From OPU3-GD-OMZ sp001901525 (GTDB lineage Bacteria > Pseudomonadota > Gammaproteobacteria > Methylococcales > Methylomonadaceae), in NCBI GenBank assembly GCA_963981505.1, contig CAXCEI010000037.1, positions 1 through 14,062 of the forward strand: DNA of 14,062 nucleotides, read 5' to 3'. Positions 1 to 6,358 of this stretch are shown here, in pieces. The notes under the pieces were generated by a model. That model was given only the letters and a program-made list of their open reading frames with translations. It was not told the DNA's origin and did not search any database. Every line of letters starts with the position of its first letter. Position 1 is the first letter of the stretch. The translations under genes and the position numbers were made by a program.

Positions 1-911
1 GGCACCTTCATACTGCCCTCAGCAACTAACACAGCCTCACCGCCTAACCGGAGAGTCATCAACTGGTCTACTTTTTTATCCATTTCCAGAGACAAGACAC
101 TGCGCCTGTTTTTGGCTTCACCGCGATCAACTGAAAAAGTATACGTCCCTTCTCTAATATGGTCATAGGAACACAGATAGGCCGCCAAAGCAGGCATTGC
201 CGTTCCAACCGGTGGGTCATCGTAATGGGAAATTTTTGATCCTAATAATCGACAATGAAAATCGATATCCTGATGCGCACTCTTACGAGAAAACAACAAC
301 ACTTCCTGTGCTGTCGTTTGAGGGGCTACTGATTGACTCCAGGCATTAAAATCAAACCGCGCTTCTCTGACCGCCTCATAACTGTGGACTGGAACCACTA
401 AGTAAGGTGCACCACAAAAAACCAGTCGCGCCGTATAGTGTTTATTATCAATAAGTTCTGGAGCAATCGATAAAATTTGCGCCAATTCAACATCACGCGG
501 TGCAAACCGGTCCACGATGGATGAAAACTGACGGCTAAATCGTACAAATTCAGGCTGGTTTCCTTCCCCAGAAATCGTAACGTCAATAGACCCTACATTT
601 TGTTGCAACGTTAATGCGGTAGTAGCTTCATCCAGTGTAATCACACCTGAAGACGCTAAAACAAAGCCTGTTGCAATAATCGGGTGTCCTGAAAAATCCA
701 CTTCACCGTTAGGCGTAAAAACATACATGCGGTAACTGTTGCCTGTCTCCTCTGGCGGCATGACAAAAACAGATTCGGTTAAGTTCAACTCCTTAGCCAT
801 AATCGCCATCTGTTCTTTTTCTAAGCCACTGGCATCCGGAAATACCGCTACCTGAGCGCCACCAAATGCCTGCTTGGTAAAAACATCTGTAATATAAAAA
901 TTGCAAGTCAT
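1..911 (-). CDS. PhzF-family isomerase/epimerase-like protein, 3' end cut by window edge
   Basis: Reading the minus strand from the ATG at 911 gives 303 codons with no stop, so the gene is truncated at the window edge, probably close to its natural end because family members are about 260-300 residues. The product begins MTCNFYITDVFTKQAFGGAQ and resembles the PhzF (phenazine biosynthesis-like) family, which has a diaminopimelate epimerase-type fold. Supporting signs are the N-terminal F-GG-Q-A-V region, Glu46 in the segment LNLTESVF (aligning with the catalytic Glu of PhzF), FSGHP near residue 79, and DPPVGTA in the C-terminal half (the family's usual GSA/GTA loop). Two ATGs are adjacent (914 and 911). 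The SD GAGGG at 917-921 leaves 2 nt to the first and 5 nt to the second, favouring 911. It starts 11 nt after the nirD stop, so it is probably cotranscribed with nirBD. The substrate is unknown; PhzF relatives outside phenazine clusters are mostly uncharacterised, and nothing here suggests phenazine synthesis. Confidence 0.85.
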   Translation of the reverse strand, partial: MTCNFYITDVFTKQAFGGAQVAVFPDASGLEKEQMAIMAKELNLTESVFVMPPEETGNSYRMYVFTPNGEVDFSGHPIIATGFVLASSGVITLDEATTALTLQQNVGSIDVTISGEGNQPEFVRFSRQFSSIVDRFAPRDVELAQILSIAPELIDNKHYTARLVFCGAPYLVVPVHSYEAVREARFDFNAWSQSVAPQTTAQEVLLFSRKSAHQDIDFHCRLLGSKISHYDDPPVGTAMPALAAYLCSYDHIREGTYTFSVDRGEAKNRRSVLSLEMDKKVDQLMTLRLGGEAVLVAEGSMKV

Positions 912-922
912 CATTACCCTCT

Positions 923-1252
923 TTATGTTGATTCTGCCAATTGAACTCTGTCATCGTGTAACCGTACGGAATAACACAGTACCTGATCGTCTTGCTCCAG
1001 ACATTGCCCTGAGCGCAAGCTAAAATGTTGCTTGTAAAGTGGCGAGGCGACTACCGGCTCACCGTTAATATCCCCGACCATACCGCGCGATAACACATTG
1101 GCTTTGCCAATGGGGTCATAGTTACCAATCGCATATATTTTATCTTCATTCGGAAAATAAAATATCGCCACTTGTTGGTTATTCACTAAGGCACAAACCC
1201 CGGAATTAGGCTGTAAATCATCAGCACTGCAAACATCTATCCACTGCGTCAT
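923..1252 (-). CDS. nirD: Nitrite reductase (NADH) small subunit NirD
   Basis: This 109-residue protein is the small subunit of the cytoplasmic NADH-dependent nitrite reductase, which reduces nitrite to ammonium together with NirB. It has the NirD Rieske-like fold: the central run YDPIGKANVLSRG and the stretch VASPLYKQHF with a following CLE are characteristic. As in other NirD proteins, the Cys/His pairs that would bind a Rieske [2Fe-2S] cluster are absent, so it is probably structural rather than redox-active. The length is normal for the family. The ATG follows the nirB stop directly (TAA then ATG, no spacer), implying translational coupling. The stop is followed within 11 nt by the PhzF-like gene. 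Confidence 0.96.
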   Translation of the reverse strand: MTQWIDVCSADDLQPNSGVCALVNNQQVAIFYFPNEDKIYAIGNYDPIGKANVLSRGMVGDINGEPVVASPLYKQHFSLRSGQCLEQDDQVLCYSVRLHDDRVQLAEST

Positions 1253-3799
1253 TTATGCGTCCTCCATCGGGCTAAACGTGACCAATTGCTCACGTTCTTG
1301 TTCATTAGCGGGTCTGACCTGACCCCGCTCTTCAACAAAGACCACACGCTCATCTGACTGATCACTATTCACAAAATGTCGAAAACGTTTTAAATGCTCT
1401 GGGCTTTCTAAGGTTGTTTTCCACTCACATTGATAGGTCTCAATAACATAATCCATTTGTTGTTCTAATTGCTCACAAATATTTAATCGATCCTCAATGA
1501 CAACCGATTTTAAATAATCTAAACCCCCTTCCATATTTTCCATCCAGACCGAAGTACGCTGCAGACGGTCAGCCGTACGGACATAAAAAATTAACACCCG
1601 ATCGATATACTTGATCAGAGTTTCTTTATCTAAATTAGTCGCAAATAAATCAGCATGTCGCGGTTTCATACCACCATTACCACAAACGTATAAATTCCAA
1701 CCATGTTCAGTAGCGATAACGCCAATATCCTTACCTTGGGCTTCTGCACATTCCCGTGTGCAACCGGAGACCGCCATTTTAATTTTATGCGGCGCCCGAA
1801 GACCTTTGTAACGATTTTCTAATTCAATCGCAAGACTCACGCTATCATCTAAACCAAACCGGCACCAGGTACTTCCTACACAAGATTTAACGGTACGCAA
1901 TGACTTTCCGTAAGCATGGCCACTTTCAAAACCCGCGACAATCAACTCATCCCAAATTGCGGGCAGTTGATTAATTTGGGCACCAAACAAATCAATCCGT
2001 TGACCGCCGGTTATTTTGGTATATAAACCATACTTGTTACCCACTTCACCCAAGGCAATCAACATCTGCGGGGTGATTTCTCCGCCGGTAACGCGCGGTA
2101 CGATCGAATACGTACCGTCTTTTTGCATGTTAGCCAGATACACATCGTTGGTATCTTGAACGCCTAAGTGCTGCTTTTCTAAAACATACTCGTTCCAGTA
2201 GGAGGCTAAAATTGACCCTACCGCCTGCCGGCAAACCTCACAACCTCGCCCACGACCATGGCCCGTTAATAGTTCATCAAAGGTTTTAATTTCATCAACC
2301 ATCACCAAGTTATACAAATCTTGCCGGGTATGGGAGAAGTGTTCACAAATATCGGTATTAACTTCAAAACCTAATTTATCCAGTTCACAATCCAATACTG
2401 ATTTCAACAAAGCCGTACACCCACCACAACCGGTAGCGGCTTTCGTTTCAGATTTTAATGCCCCCATATCCTGACAGCCGGCGGTAATGGCTTCACAGAC
2501 CTGCCCTTTACTCACATCATGACAGGAACAAATCTGTGCAGAGGCCGGCAACGCATCAGGCCCTAAGCCCACCGACTCATCAGAACGACTCGGCAAGATC
2601 AGCGCATCGGGATTTTCAGGTAATTCAATACCGTTTAAGCAATATTGCAATAGCGTTCCGTAACCTGCCGAATCACCCACAAGCACTGCGCCCAATAAAT
2701 TCTTTTTGTCTGCACTCACGACGATGCGTTTATAAATCTCACTGGAGCCATCTTGATAGGTGTAAACCAAAGCGCCCTGTGTCTTTGCATGCGCATCACC
2801 GATACTGGCGACATCCACACCCATTAACTTAAGCTTTGTGCTCATATCAGCACCCAAAAAAGCCGCCTCTTTTTGTTCCAGTTGAGCCACCACGGTACGC
2901 GCCATTTGATAGCCCGGCGCCACCAGACCAAAGATCTGATTATTCCAAAGTGCACATTCACCGATCGCATAAATATCAGGATCTGAAGTCAGGCATTGAT
3001 TATCTATGACAATACCTCCCCGCTGACCGATCTCCAAGAAACTGTCTCGGGCGATGTCATCCCGTGGCCTGATCCCTGCCGAAAAAAGGACGATGTCCGT
3101 CTCTAGCTCTTCACCGTCAGCAAAACACATTTTATGAATCGCCTGATCACCATCAATAATCTTCTGGGTATTTTTACTGGTATGAATCGTGACACCCAAC
3201 GCTTCAATTTTACTTCTTAGCATTGCCGCGCCACCCTCGTCTAGTTGTACCGCCATCAATCGGGGTGCAAACTCAACCACATGAGTCTCTAAACCTAAAT
3301 CAGTAAGTGCTTTAGCGGCCTCAAGACCTAACAGGCCGCCGCCAACCACCACCCCTGTTTTTGCATTTTTCGCAGCACCGGTAATCGCTTCTAAATCTTC
3401 AATAGTCCGGTAAACCAAACAACCATCACGATCATGGCCTGGCATTGGGGGAACAAAAGGATAAGAGCCTGATGCAATCACGACTTTGTCGTAGGCTATG
3501 CGTTCACCCTTTTGTGAAAGCACCTGTTTTTTGTCACGATCTATTCGTACCGCACGATCGCCTAAATGTAAGGTAATATTATTCTTTTCAAAAAAACCAC
3601 TTTCAACCAACGACAAATCTTCTGCCGATTTCCCTGAAAAATACTCAGACAAATGCACTCGATCATAAGCAACGCGCGGTTCTTCACAAAAAGTAACCAC
3701 TTGATAATCAGTATAAGCCGAACTGGCGACCAGTGTTTCAAGAAAATTCTGACCCACCATGCCATTACCAATCACCACTAGTGTTTTTTTAACACGCAT
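1253..3799 (-). CDS. nirB: Nitrite reductase (NADH) large subunit NirB
   Basis: This 848-residue catalytic subunit performs the six-electron reduction of nitrite to ammonium in the cytoplasm using NADH, FAD, Fe-S centres and siroheme. Visible domains in order: an FAD-binding Rossmann motif GNGMVG at residues 11-16; an NADH-binding motif VVGGGLLGLEAA around 151-162; a BFD-like [2Fe-2S] domain with Cys424, Cys426, Cys458 and Cys461; a further Cys pair at 520 and 523; and the sulfite/nitrite reductase hemoprotein domain with siroheme/[4Fe-4S] ligands Cys640, Cys646, Cys680 and Cys684 (C-x5-C, x33, C-x3-C). The length is usual for assimilatory NirB and all key ligands are intact. The ATG at 3799 is preceded by GGGG at 3805-3808 with 5 nt spacing. 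It heads the nirB-nirD-phzF-like operon. A sigma-54 promoter lies 41 nt upstream and NtrC-type dyads farther up, indicating nitrogen-limitation control. The assimilatory role is inferred from this context. Confidence 0.97.
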   Translation of the reverse strand: MRVKKTLVVIGNGMVGQNFLETLVASSAYTDYQVVTFCEEPRVAYDRVHLSEYFSGKSAEDLSLVESGFFEKNNITLHLGDRAVRIDRDKKQVLSQKGERIAYDKVVIASGSYPFVPPMPGHDRDGCLVYRTIEDLEAITGAAKNAKTGVVVGGGLLGLEAAKALTDLGLETHVVEFAPRLMAVQLDEGGAAMLRSKIEALGVTIHTSKNTQKIIDGDQAIHKMCFADGEELETDIVLFSAGIRPRDDIARDSFLEIGQRGGIVIDNQCLTSDPDIYAIGECALWNNQIFGLVAPGYQMARTVVAQLEQKEAAFLGADMSTKLKLMGVDVASIGDAHAKTQGALVYTYQDGSSEIYKRIVVSADKKNLLGAVLVGDSAGYGTLLQYCLNGIELPENPDALILPSRSDESVGLGPDALPASAQICSCHDVSKGQVCEAITAGCQDMGALKSETKAATGCGGCTALLKSVLDCELDKLGFEVNTDICEHFSHTRQDLYNLVMVDEIKTFDELLTGHGRGRGCEVCRQAVGSILASYWNEYVLEKQHLGVQDTNDVYLANMQKDGTYSIVPRVTGGEITPQMLIALGEVGNKYGLYTKITGGQRIDLFGAQINQLPAIWDELIVAGFESGHAYGKSLRTVKSCVGSTWCRFGLDDSVSLAIELENRYKGLRAPHKIKMAVSGCTRECAEAQGKDIGVIATEHGWNLYVCGNGGMKPRHADLFATNLDKETLIKYIDRVLIFYVRTADRLQRTSVWMENMEGGLDYLKSVVIEDRLNICEQLEQQMDYVIETYQCEWKTTLESPEHLKRFRHFVNSDQSDERVVFVEERGQVRPANEQEREQLVTFSPMEDA

Positions 3800-3838
3800 T
3801 CAAACCCCGCTAATTTAAGACAATCTTTTCAGAGTCAA

Positions 3839-3854
3839 TGCATAATGCATGCCA
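3839..3854 (-). promoter_or_regulatory. Sigma-54 (-24/-12) promoter of nirB
   Basis: The minus strand reads TGGCATGCATTATGC from 3854 to 3840. The invariant GG (3853-3852) and GC (3841-3840) are separated by exactly 10 nt as RpoN requires, and 9 of the 11 defined positions of TGGCACG-N4-TTGC match. A start site about 12 nt downstream (near 3828) would give a leader of about 29 nt before the nirB ATG. Two NtrC-type dyads upstream support the call. Confidence 0.75.
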
Positions 3855-3998
3855 AAACTATAATAATGCTTTATCGCCGCAACTATTATGAAGATCTAAC
3901 CTTCACTAAAACAAACAATTAGCACACAACGGTCAGTCGTATGGTAGATCAACGTGATCATCCAAGCCACCCTATCCGTGCAGCAAAAATAACCGCAC

Positions 3999-4013
3999 GC
4001 ACCATTAGGGTGC
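3999..4013. promoter_or_regulatory. NtrC-type enhancer dyad, site 1 (nirB)
   Basis: GCACCATTAGGGTGC is a perfect GCACC-N5-GGTGC dyad, matching the NtrC (NRI) binding consensus GCAC-N7-GTGC. Its centre (4006) is about 178 bp upstream of the predicted nirB start site, a usual enhancer distance for sigma-54 promoters. The flanks add further pairing (3995-4017 with one mismatch). The site is also about 120 bp upstream of the peroxidase start codon, so an effect on that gene is possible. Confidence 0.7.
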
Positions 4014-4028
4014 GCGCGCCTCAATAGC

Positions 4029-4043
4029 GCACACGCGTGGTGC
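4029..4043. promoter_or_regulatory. NtrC-type enhancer dyad, site 2 (nirB)
   Basis: GCACACGCGTGGTGC fits GCAC-N7-GTGC and contains the palindrome CACGCGTG. Its centre (4036) lies 30 bp from that of site 1, about three helical turns, so two NtrC dimers could bind on one face of the helix. Such paired sites about 30 bp apart are the known arrangement at glnA of enteric bacteria. Confidence 0.6.
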
Positions 4044-4124
4044 TACTTATTCGTATCTTTTGCTACACAGCCCCTTCATTCTTGCTTAAAATAGAAGTCC
4101 CAACCGCATCGGGACCACCGGCAT

Positions 4125-5174
4125 ATGATTGCTCTCTGGCTATTTGGATTACTACTTTCGACAACACCCTTGCCGGCAAACGGCCAGCCTGTTGTCATCG
4201 AGCCTCAGCTCGGACTCCCCCAACTTACCATTCCGGATAACAATCCACTCACGACTGAAAAAATAGCGCTGGGTCAGATGCTTTTTTTTGATCGGCGCCT
4301 ATCGCCCGACAACACACTGTCTTGTGCCATGTGTCATATTCCTGACCAGGGGTTTAGCAATAATTTCATAACCATACCCGTGGGCTACCAACGCCGCAAA
4401 GGAAGACGCAACGCCCCGACCTTACTTAATGTCGGCTACTTAACCCCACTGTTTCATGATGGCCGCGCCAAAACACTCGAAGAACAAGCCTGGGGTCCGC
4501 TGTTAAATCACCGCGAGATGGCTAACCCCAGCCCAGATGCTGTTATTGCTAAAATCAATCAGATTCCTCAGTACCGACAAGCCTTTAATGACGCCTTTAA
4601 AGCGCCGCCTTCAAAAACAACGCTTGGCCAGGCTATTGCCAGCTTTGAAAGAACATTAATAGCTGCCGACTCCCCTTTTGACCGCTGGTATTACGGCCAT
4701 CAAGAAAAGGCAATTAATCAAATGGCTAAGAAAGGCTTTAGCCTCTTTTCCGGTAAGGCGAACTGTATTCGTTGCCACACCCTTAATCAGGAAACAGCCC
4801 TTCTAACCGACCAACACTTTCATAATACCGGCATAGGTACTCGTGGCCATAAAACCAACGTACTGGACTTAAAAAAACGCGACCTTGGGCGTTTTGAAAT
4901 CACCGGCAACCCCACCGATCGCGGGCGTTACAAAACCCCCACACTTAGAAATATCGCACTGACAAAACCCTATATGCATAACGGCAGAGTCAACTCGTTA
5001 GAACAGGTCATTCATTTTTACAATAACGGCGGAATAGCCAACCCCCAACTCTCGCCCCTTATTCAACCCCTACACTTAAGCAAAGACGAAATCAACCAAC
5101 TCACCGCATTTTTAAAGACCTTATCTAGCCCGCACGTTGCGGCGTTGATTGAAAATATTCAACCAAAAAATTAA
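4125..5174 (+). CDS. Di-heme cytochrome c peroxidase / MauG-family protein, exported
   Basis: This 349-residue protein belongs to the bacterial di-heme cytochrome c peroxidase/MauG family, periplasmic enzymes that reduce hydrogen peroxide or oxidise protein substrates. Residues 1 to about 20 form a signal peptide (MIALWLFGLLLSTTPLPANG), consistent with periplasmic heme attachment. Two c-type heme motifs are present: CAMCH at 67-71 and CIRCH at 214-218. Other family signs are LGQMLFFDRRLS before the first heme, LNHREM near 127-132, and TPTLRNIALTKPYMHNG at about 271-287, whose Met is a candidate axial ligand of the high-potential heme. The length is typical of small members. The ATG at 4125 lacks a strong SD (GGGA lies about 10 nt upstream). 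It is divergent from nirB and overlaps the LysR gene tail-to-tail by 50 bp. The electron donor and substrate cannot be told; peroxide detoxification is the default guess. Confidence 0.92.
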   Translation: MIALWLFGLLLSTTPLPANGQPVVIEPQLGLPQLTIPDNNPLTTEKIALGQMLFFDRRLSPDNTLSCAMCHIPDQGFSNNFITIPVGYQRRKGRRNAPTLLNVGYLTPLFHDGRAKTLEEQAWGPLLNHREMANPSPDAVIAKINQIPQYRQAFNDAFKAPPSKTTLGQAIASFERTLIAADSPFDRWYYGHQEKAINQMAKKGFSLFSGKANCIRCHTLNQETALLTDQHFHNTGIGTRGHKTNVLDLKKRDLGRFEITGNPTDRGRYKTPTLRNIALTKPYMHNGRVNSLEQVIHFYNNGGIANPQLSPLIQPLHLSKDEINQLTAFLKTLSSPHVAALIENIQPKN

Positions 5175-6027
5175 CAAAGGTCGATAACTTACTCGGGATA
5201 AACTTACGTTGCAGGTAAGTTGCGTAAACAGGGATAGAATCGGGTCGCATGGCCGGTAAAATTTCCTCAACCGCTCCTGATTCAATCAAATGACGTAAAA
5301 ACAATTCAGGCGCCTGAACAATACCCAACCCTAATGTTGCCGCCTCACCCAACGCACGACTGTTATTACAACCAAAACACCACTCTAAACGTATTTTTCT
5401 TGCCCGCTTGCCCTGATTAAAAAGCCAATAATCACCATGCGGCGTATTCAGATAATGCAAACATTGATGCTGCTTTAAATCATCAATCGTTTGCGGTCTG
5501 CCCTGACGGCTCAAATAATCCGGCGCTGCAAACAGACATAACGGCGTCTCCGTTATTTTTCTGGCCACTAAACTAGGCTCTGGCATATCCGTGACGCGAA
5601 TAGCACAATCAAAATTACCCGCCGCCAAATTAATCACTCCATTGTCCAGCACTAAACTCACTTTAACGTCTGGATAGATGGCTTGATAGGCGGCCACGAT
5701 CGGTACCAACTGCGTACTACCGAAATCAATCGGCGCAACGATACGAAGCGTCCCCTTAACCGTATGTCCGAGCTCACGTGTTTGCTCTTCAAGACCGGAT
5801 AAATCTTCCAAAATAGACTTGCTTTGGCGATAAAACCGCTCCCCTGCTTCGGTTAAACTTATCTGACGCGTAGTTCTATTTAATAAACTAACCCCCAACT
5901 CTCGTTCTAACTGGGCAATATATTTGCTGATCATCATCGCTGAGAGTTTACGTTCCCGAGCGACCGCAATAAAACTACCTAACTCAACAATACGACCAAA
6001 AACATGAATACAAGTAAATTTATCCAT
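5125..6027 (-). CDS. LysR-family transcriptional regulator
   Basis: This 300-residue protein has the normal length of a LysR-type regulator. The N-terminal winged helix-turn-helix spans about residues 1-60 (VFGRIVELGSFIAVARERKLS, then ISKYIAQLERELGVSLLNRTTR and LTEAGERFY), followed by a linker helix and an effector-binding domain at about 90-290 containing VKGTLRIVAPIDFG and ALGEAATLGLGI. It resembles the large CrgA/AaeR-like branch, in which the effector is usually a small organic molecule, so its ligand cannot be predicted. The ATG at 6027 has GCGGG 6 nt upstream, and a good -10 (TATAAT, minus strand, 6042-6047) would give a leader of roughly 10 nt. The gene is divergent from the first narK with several dyads between them, suggesting autoregulation and perhaps control of the neighbour. 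The TAG stop lies inside the 3' end of the peroxidase gene. Confidence 0.93.
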   Translation of the reverse strand: MDKFTCIHVFGRIVELGSFIAVARERKLSAMMISKYIAQLERELGVSLLNRTTRQISLTEAGERFYRQSKSILEDLSGLEEQTRELGHTVKGTLRIVAPIDFGSTQLVPIVAAYQAIYPDVKVSLVLDNGVINLAAGNFDCAIRVTDMPEPSLVARKITETPLCLFAAPDYLSRQGRPQTIDDLKQHQCLHYLNTPHGDYWLFNQGKRARKIRLEWCFGCNNSRALGEAATLGLGIVQAPELFLRHLIESGAVEEILPAMRPDSIPVYATYLQRKFIPSKLSTFVNFLVEYFQSTPQRAG

Positions 6028-6054
6028 AGCTGACCCGCTTTATTATAAACATTA

Positions 6055-6080
6055 AGTATATTCTCTTTAAAAAATATACT
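6055..6080. promoter_or_regulatory. LysR-type operator candidate 1
   Basis: AGTATATT, 10 nt, then AATATACT is a perfect 8-bp inverted repeat immediately upstream of the lysR gene, overlapping where the -35 of its promoter would lie. AT-rich dyads of this kind are typical LysR-regulator binding sites near their own gene. The AGTATA/TATACT element recurs in the next dyad. Confidence 0.5.
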
Positions 6081-6097
6081 CTATTTAAACTTTAAAC

Positions 6098-6112
6098 AGT
6101 ATAATCTATACT
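6098..6112. promoter_or_regulatory. LysR-type operator candidate 2 overlapping a plus-strand -10
   Basis: AGTATA, ATC, TATACT is a perfect 6-bp dyad with the same half-sites as the dyad at 6055-6080. It contains TATAAT (6100-6105), a consensus -10 for plus-strand transcription toward the hairpin at 6129 and the first narK. The -35 at the right distance is poor, as expected for a promoter needing an activator. A regulator bound here could control rightward transcription. Confidence 0.4.
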
Positions 6113-6128
6113 ACTCTGCGAGATGGTT

Positions 6129-6181
6129 AAAGTCGTTTAACTTATTGAGTCTCAAGGAGACTTCAATTTTTAAACGACTTT
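6129..6181 (+). repeat. Long nested hairpin upstream of the first narK
   Basis: AAAGTCGTTTAA (6129-6140) pairs perfectly over 12 bp with TTAAACGACTTT (6170-6181). The interior holds a second stem: TTGAGTCTC (6145-6153) pairs with GAGACTTCAA (6157-6166) around the loop AAG, with one bulged base. The result is a rod of two stacked stems about 53 nt long, roughly 17 nt after the TATAAT at 6100-6105. The following sequence is pyrimidine-rich but not a clean T-run, so it is at best an imperfect terminator. It could be a leader or attenuator element, a small RNA, or a DNA dyad for a regulator. No RNA family is recognised. Confidence 0.6.
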
Positions 6182-6308
6182 GCTTCCCTTCTTTTCTCAA
6201 CGCATTCCCAGCACAAACTAAAATAAACCCTGTTTTCCCAGCAACTCCGCTCACATTCCGCCATTTTCACTCACCGCACCTCCACAACGCACCTAGAAAC
6301 TAAATAAC

Positions 6309-6323
6309 TGGCATGGTTGTTGC
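6309..6323 (+). promoter_or_regulatory. Sigma-54 (-24/-12) promoter of the first narK
   Basis: TGGCATGGTTGTTGC matches 10 of the 11 defined positions of the RpoN consensus, with GG (6310-6311) and GC (6322-6323) separated by 10 nt. Transcription would start near 6335, giving a leader of about 24 nt before the ATG at 6359. No full NtrC dyad is visible upstream; there are only two direct GCACC half-sites (6276-6280 and 6289-6293). Confidence 0.75.
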
Positions 6324-6358
6324 TTTATTTATATTTTCTCTCCTACTAAAGAACATTC

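Noticed and set aside
3947..3959. GATCA-ACG-TGATC dyad between nirB and the peroxidase gene, considered as an FNR/Anr box
   Set aside because: FNR boxes read TTGAT-N4-ATCAA; here the half-sites are in the opposite order with a 3-nt spacer, so it does not fit.
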